A program made the position numbers and the translations under genes. 21,829 bases of DNA from CAYMST01 sp964393115 (GTDB lineage: Bacteria > Bacteroidota > Bacteroidia > Cytophagales > Cyclobacteriaceae), in NCBI GenBank assembly GCA_964393115.1, contig CAYMST010000058.1:1-21829 (forward strand). The letters run 5' to 3'. A model generated the notes under the pieces. That model was given only the letters and a program-made list of their open reading frames with translations. It did not search any database and was not told the DNA's origin. Below, one piece after another: positions 18,295 through 21,829 of the stretch (position 1 is its first letter; every line of letters begins with the position of its first letter).

Positions 18295-19869
18295 TTATTT
18301 CGTTTTCGGTGCCTTGTATTTATATCGTTTCTTTTTGTAATACTGCGCCTCTTTAACCGAGTTCTTATGTTTTTCCTCTTTGTTTTTACCGGTCACCCAT
18401 TTTTCCCATTTTTCTGGTGGGGCAAGCTTTTTGATTAATGAATAGATTTTGCCATCTTTTTCTGTTACGACAGTAGGAGGTGTTGGTCTGCTAGGATGCT
18501 CTAGCCAATCCGGATCATTGTACGGGCTATCTTCTTCTTTTTGTTTCTTAGGAGGTTTAGGTCTACCAAATATGAAATTAATGCCAAATGAAACATCTGC
18601 TTGTTTGAAGCGTGTCATGTTCCTATAATCCAGCGTTTGATCCACAGCTAAGTGAAACTGTAAGAAACCAGTGGTCATAGATACTGCACCACCTAAATCT
18701 AGAAAGTTTTGAGGGGTTTTAACCGCATTAACGTTAACACGAAGCCATCTTCCTACTTTTCGTAGGTACCCTAGGCCATATACATTTCTGAACTTCCCGT
18801 ATATGAAGTGCGTAATAAACGTCGCTTTGATTTCATTATCCTTATCCAAGTGCACTGTACCGGATAGGTTCATATTAGGATGAAGCCAGGTGGTATAAGC
18901 TTCTTGAGTTTCACTAGTTTCGAATAAGTTGAGTAGCGAATCTTGAACGATCTGCTCAAAGTTTACCGAGTCATTAGAAAGGTCTGCGCCAGTATAATCA
19001 AGTTCTGCGTTGGTGACTGCGTAAATGGTATTGCCTTCTTTCCATCTTATGTACCCAAGGTTATTTACTGCGGCCGAGAGGGAATAGAAATCATTCATTC
19101 TCCAATGTAAACCTAGATCGGCACCCCATCCACCGTTTGCCATCGATGTAGGCCTATTATCAAAATTATTATCCAGTATATCTTGAACGCCTGATGTTCT
19201 AAATATGGCATTTTCATAAAAGAAATCAATCTGATAGTTATCAACGCTGGTATTAACTTGAGCGTTGTACTTTGGGTGAAGGCTAGCGTCAAGAATGCCA
19301 TATAATCTTTTGATACGTGCACCGACTGACATTCTATAACTGGATAGTGGCACGGAAATACCCAATCCTATTTCTCGATACCAACGAGCATGGAACTTTA
19401 GTTTTTCAAAATCATATTTCGATCCTGGTTCGTTACCATTGAGTAAAAAGTTAAATTCATCTTGAGCATATGACCAATGGAGATCCGCAACTTCGTTCGC
19501 AAAAATGTAAGTGGTCATACTTTGAGGGTTCGCTCTAAACCCTAGAAATAATGTACTTATTGACCCCTTAAAGGAGAGGTAATTATTTTTTTTCAGATTG
19601 TCCCCAATTGATTTCGTATCGATTCTAGGATTACCAGTTTCTGGATTTGGCGTGAAAGTGGTTGCGTAGTCGAATCGATTGTTATAACCTAACGATAAAT
19701 TGGAGATTCCCGGTAGGCCAAGGAAAAAAGTTCCTTCATAGGGTATTAATGCGGCATTCAACTGATTGCTTTGAATAATATTATCGCCTAGATGAAGTAA
19801 TCCAACACCATGCTGAGCATGCCCGGCAGTGATGATAAAACAGATTAATATGGTTTTAAGGATCTTCAT
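18295..19869 (-). CDS. DUF5723-family outer-membrane beta-barrel protein with basic C-terminal tail
   Basis: 524 aa from the ATG at 19869. A signal peptide is visible (MKILKTILICFIITAGHA, cleavage before Gln19). The mature N-terminus (LNAALIPYEGTFFLGLPGISN) and alternating strands ending in SFGINFIFG (about 427-435) match the DUF5723 family, which is predicted to be an outer-membrane beta-barrel of unknown function in Bacteroidota. Residues 437-524 form an unusual tail that is first rich in Pro and acidic residues, then strongly Lys-rich (YYKKKRYKYK near the end). The barrel would place this tail in the periplasm. The start codon follows the upstream lipoprotein stop with no intervening base, so the two are probably translationally coupled and may form a complex. 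The function is unknown. Confidence 0.88.
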   Translation of the reverse strand: MKILKTILICFIITAGHAQHGVGLLHLGDNIIQSNQLNAALIPYEGTFFLGLPGISNLSLGYNNRFDYATTFTPNPETGNPRIDTKSIGDNLKKNNYLSFKGSISTLFLGFRANPQSMTTYIFANEVADLHWSYAQDEFNFLLNGNEPGSKYDFEKLKFHARWYREIGLGISVPLSSYRMSVGARIKRLYGILDASLHPKYNAQVNTSVDNYQIDFFYENAIFRTSGVQDILDNNFDNRPTSMANGGWGADLGLHWRMNDFYSLSAAVNNLGYIRWKEGNTIYAVTNAELDYTGADLSNDSVNFEQIVQDSLLNLFETSETQEAYTTWLHPNMNLSGTVHLDKDNEIKATFITHFIYGKFRNVYGLGYLRKVGRWLRVNVNAVKTPQNFLDLGGAVSMTTGFLQFHLAVDQTLDYRNMTRFKQADVSFGINFIFGRPKPPKKQKEEDSPYNDPDWLEHPSRPTPPTVVTEKDGKIYSLIKKLAPPEKWEKWVTGKNKEEKHKNSVKEAQYYKKKRYKYKAPKTK

Positions 19870-21510
19870 TTATAATTCGAAATTGACATATATTTCGGCC
19901 GCTACTTCTATGGTCAGACTAGAGTTAGCAGAAAAGTTTACAAATTCGTCTCTAAGGGAGTCGGTCTCAAATGTATTAGCGACTAGATTAATAAAAAATT
20001 TGTCACTGTTAGAGTCTAATAACGCTTCCTTTCCTTCTTCATCAAACCATATTCTTTGGATGATTTCTGGCGCGCTATTAACATTAGACGGTTTAGGTTG
20101 AAGCACTAATAGGCCGGTATCCCCAGGATATTGGTACGTAACTATGGAATCTCGATCAAGAATACCAATATTGATCGAGGCATATAATGGAAAGTCATTT
20201 TGAATTTTAAGACGCAACGCTATCGAATCAACTTGTTCAATATCAGGGGCGTCGCTAAGATCGAATTGAAAGTTTCTTGTTAAGCTATCTATTACCACTG
20301 ACAGAGGTAGTGTAAAGGCGAAAGCAACTTGAAGGCTATCATCAGCCCCGATAATACTATAGCGACCGTCTTGTACGGTATCCTGATCTGGATTAGTAAA
20401 AGCAGTCATGCCGTATGTCAGCTGAGTAGGACTTGAGTTAAAGAGTGTGTCTAGGTTGCTGTTATCAGAAGTGATGCGAATTCTCGTAAGTTCTCCTCTA
20501 CCCGAAGACCGATTACTAATATTGGGATTGACGAGCTCAAGGCCATCATCGGAATCATATTGCAACACATGCTGTTGACCGTCCTGGCCGGTAGCCGTCA
20601 AAAAACCATTAAAGTCGATACCAAAAAAGACACCAAAATAGTTCAGTACTTCAAATTCAATTCTAGGATTTGCAAAGGATATCACGTCAGGATCAAATTC
20701 ATCAAAAAAGCTTAGGTTCAAGGGTTCTCCTTCAAAGTCAATTTCTTCACTTCCAACCTGAACGACTATTTCTTCATACTCACTATTACTAAAATTGGTT
20801 TCAATTAGTACTAATGTGCTTGAGGTTGTTATTTGTTCACCAACACCAAGGTTTATTTGACCTGACAACTGTGAGGTAATAAAAGAGGTATCCGAGCCTT
20901 CAATCTCGTTGATCGCTAAGGAATAACCGGATATGTCAATGGAGCGGTTGGAATTTGTGGAGTCGATTACTGTTAGTGGCGTTCCATCCAGAGTTAAATC
21001 TGGAAATGAAAGCGAGAAATCAATTGAAAAGGGGCTGCCTACTCTAAGGTTTAGGGTACCTGATTTAAAGTCTATTCTTCGAAGTTTTTTATTGGTAACA
21101 AAGTCTATTTGTATAGGGTCTAAGTTTAATTGGTCAATGTCTATAACGGTATCTATGGGTGCTATGAAGTTTACGGTAGGATTCACAATAATTTGTGCAT
21201 CTACGGCTTCATCCATAGTAAACAACTCAAAAGGGTCGTTAAAAATCACAGTATCATTGTAGATTAACTCGATGGTTTGAGAGCTGTTTTCTGGGGCGTT
21301 AACTGTAATTATGGAGTCTTCAAGTTCACCAATTAACTCACCTAGCCGATATGAAACCTCTCCTAATGCGAAGTTATAAGTAGGCTGAAGACTGGGATTT
21401 TCAATATCATTCAGATCGACTTCATTAAGTCTACAAGAACTTAAAGAAGATATTAACCCTATACTGACACAAATAATGAAGCCGAGAAATCGGTTCTGTA
21501 TACCCTGCAT
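19870..21510 (-). CDS. Predicted outer-membrane lipoprotein, partner of the DUF5723 protein
   Basis: 546 aa from the ATG at 21510. A hydrophobic signal (FLGFIICVSIGLISSLSSC) ends in a lipobox L-S-S-C with lipidated Cys26; Cys14 within the hydrophobic stretch is not in a lipobox context. The rest is predicted beta-rich and acidic (many Asp, Ser, Thr), with no domain I can name. Low-complexity beta patterns such as IDISGYSLAINE and FEVLNYFGVFFGIDFNGFL suggest a repeated beta-sandwich periplasmic or surface protein. Its TAA (19870-19872) abuts the ATG of the DUF5723 gene directly, which indicates an operon and a shared job at the outer membrane. A 129-bp gap separates it from the upstream PLP-enzyme gene, enough for its own promoter, but I could not identify a convincing Bacteroidota promoter there. 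Confidence 0.85.
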   Translation of the reverse strand: MQGIQNRFLGFIICVSIGLISSLSSCRLNEVDLNDIENPSLQPTYNFALGEVSYRLGELIGELEDSIITVNAPENSSQTIELIYNDTVIFNDPFELFTMDEAVDAQIIVNPTVNFIAPIDTVIDIDQLNLDPIQIDFVTNKKLRRIDFKSGTLNLRVGSPFSIDFSLSFPDLTLDGTPLTVIDSTNSNRSIDISGYSLAINEIEGSDTSFITSQLSGQINLGVGEQITTSSTLVLIETNFSNSEYEEIVVQVGSEEIDFEGEPLNLSFFDEFDPDVISFANPRIEFEVLNYFGVFFGIDFNGFLTATGQDGQQHVLQYDSDDGLELVNPNISNRSSGRGELTRIRITSDNSNLDTLFNSSPTQLTYGMTAFTNPDQDTVQDGRYSIIGADDSLQVAFAFTLPLSVVIDSLTRNFQFDLSDAPDIEQVDSIALRLKIQNDFPLYASINIGILDRDSIVTYQYPGDTGLLVLQPKPSNVNSAPEIIQRIWFDEEGKEALLDSNSDKFFINLVANTFETDSLRDEFVNFSANSSLTIEVAAEIYVNFEL

Positions 21511-21639
21511 ATTTCGATTTGAATGTTAAAGCAACAAAATATTCTTGTTTAAACGAAATTGTATTGTATGGAATAATGAAATTATTCGATGATTACGGTG
21601 ATTTTAAGGTTTCTACGAGTTTTTACTTCAACAAAAAAT

Positions 21640-21829
21640 TTAAACTTTAATAATGTCTTTAAACCGTTTATTGAACCCTGAGATACCTTGGATTCCACCG
21701 GTATGAACAGCCAAGATCTTTGTACCCTTGGCAAAACTACCCTTCTTAATCATATCAAAAAGACCGTACATCAACTTACTGGTATATATTGGATCTAATT
21801 GGATATGATGATTCAATTTGAAATCATTA
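21640..21829 (-). CDS. PLP-dependent ACC deaminase / D-cysteine desulfhydrase-like enzyme, C-terminal fragment
   Basis: The frame is open from the right edge of the window to TAA at 21640-21642, encoding 62 C-terminal residues. The segments LDPIYTSKLMYGLFDMIKKG and then ILAVHTGGIQGISGFN match the conserved end of the 1-aminocyclopropane-1-carboxylate deaminase/D-cysteine desulfhydrase group of fold-type II PLP enzymes, where LDPxYTxK and HTGGxQG close the phosphate and substrate site. These enzymes are cytoplasmic and cleave ACC or D-cysteine to ammonia and a 2-oxo acid. The catalytic Lys lies outside the window, so the substrate cannot be decided. The gene is cut by the window edge and is not visibly broken. 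It is co-directional with the lipoprotein gene downstream. Confidence 0.85.
   Translation of the reverse strand, partial: NDFKLNHHIQLDPIYTSKLMYGLFDMIKKGSFAKGTKILAVHTGGIQGISGFNKRFKDIIKV

Noticed and set aside
21571..21587. A 7-bp AT-rich inverted repeat (GAATAAT, GAA loop) as terminator of the PLP-enzyme gene.
   Set aside because: The stem is weak, of A-T pairs mostly, with no U tract, and is expected by chance in AT-rich spacer DNA.

Overview
The window comes from a marine-type member of the Bacteroidota, most likely a Cytophagales/Flammeovirgaceae-like lineage. Evidence: two proteins end in type IX secretion system (T9SS) type A sorting domains, there is a DUF5723-family outer-membrane protein, the extracellular modules are typical of the phylum (LamG, beta-helix, Ig-like, plant-type LRR, InlB-like repeats), and clear Shine-Dalgarno sites are absent. 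The genus cannot be fixed from the sequence alone.

Left two thirds (1-14489, + strand): one giant, 5'-truncated gene for a secreted multidomain surface protein, at least about 4,840 residues long. In order it holds three LamG/concanavalin-like domains, three copies of a [GSLRxAI cap + right-handed beta-helix + Ig-like] module, a duplicated ~157-residue domain of no family I can name, a run of eleven Ig-like repeats of exactly 294 bp, two more Ig-like domains, FN3, a duplicated LRR-Ig pair, two carboxypeptidase-regulatory/SdrD-B-like domains and a T9SS sorting domain. A 100-N assembly gap (8600-8699) lies inside the 294-bp array and falsely splits the gene into two frames. The flanks show the gap is a collapsed exact repeat. 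About 143 bp (mod 294) are missing, and that length restores the frame.

Middle (14490-15137): a convergent intergenic region with no convincing gene. A strong hairpin follows the giant gene, and a well-formed U-tract terminator serves the gene arriving from the other strand.

Right third (15138-21829, all - strand): read in the direction of transcription there is the tail of a PLP-dependent ACC deaminase/D-cysteine desulfhydrase-like gene (cut by the window edge), then a lipoprotein gene and a DUF5723 outer-membrane barrel gene with no base between stop and start, then a monocistronic gene for a secreted DUF5060 glycoside-hydrolase-like enzyme with three InlB-like repeats, a carbohydrate-binding-like domain and its own T9SS sorting domain. 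The giant protein and the enzyme are probably both exported by T9SS to the cell surface. The lipoprotein and barrel probably act together in the outer membrane. I found no mobile element, CRISPR array, tRNA or rRNA.
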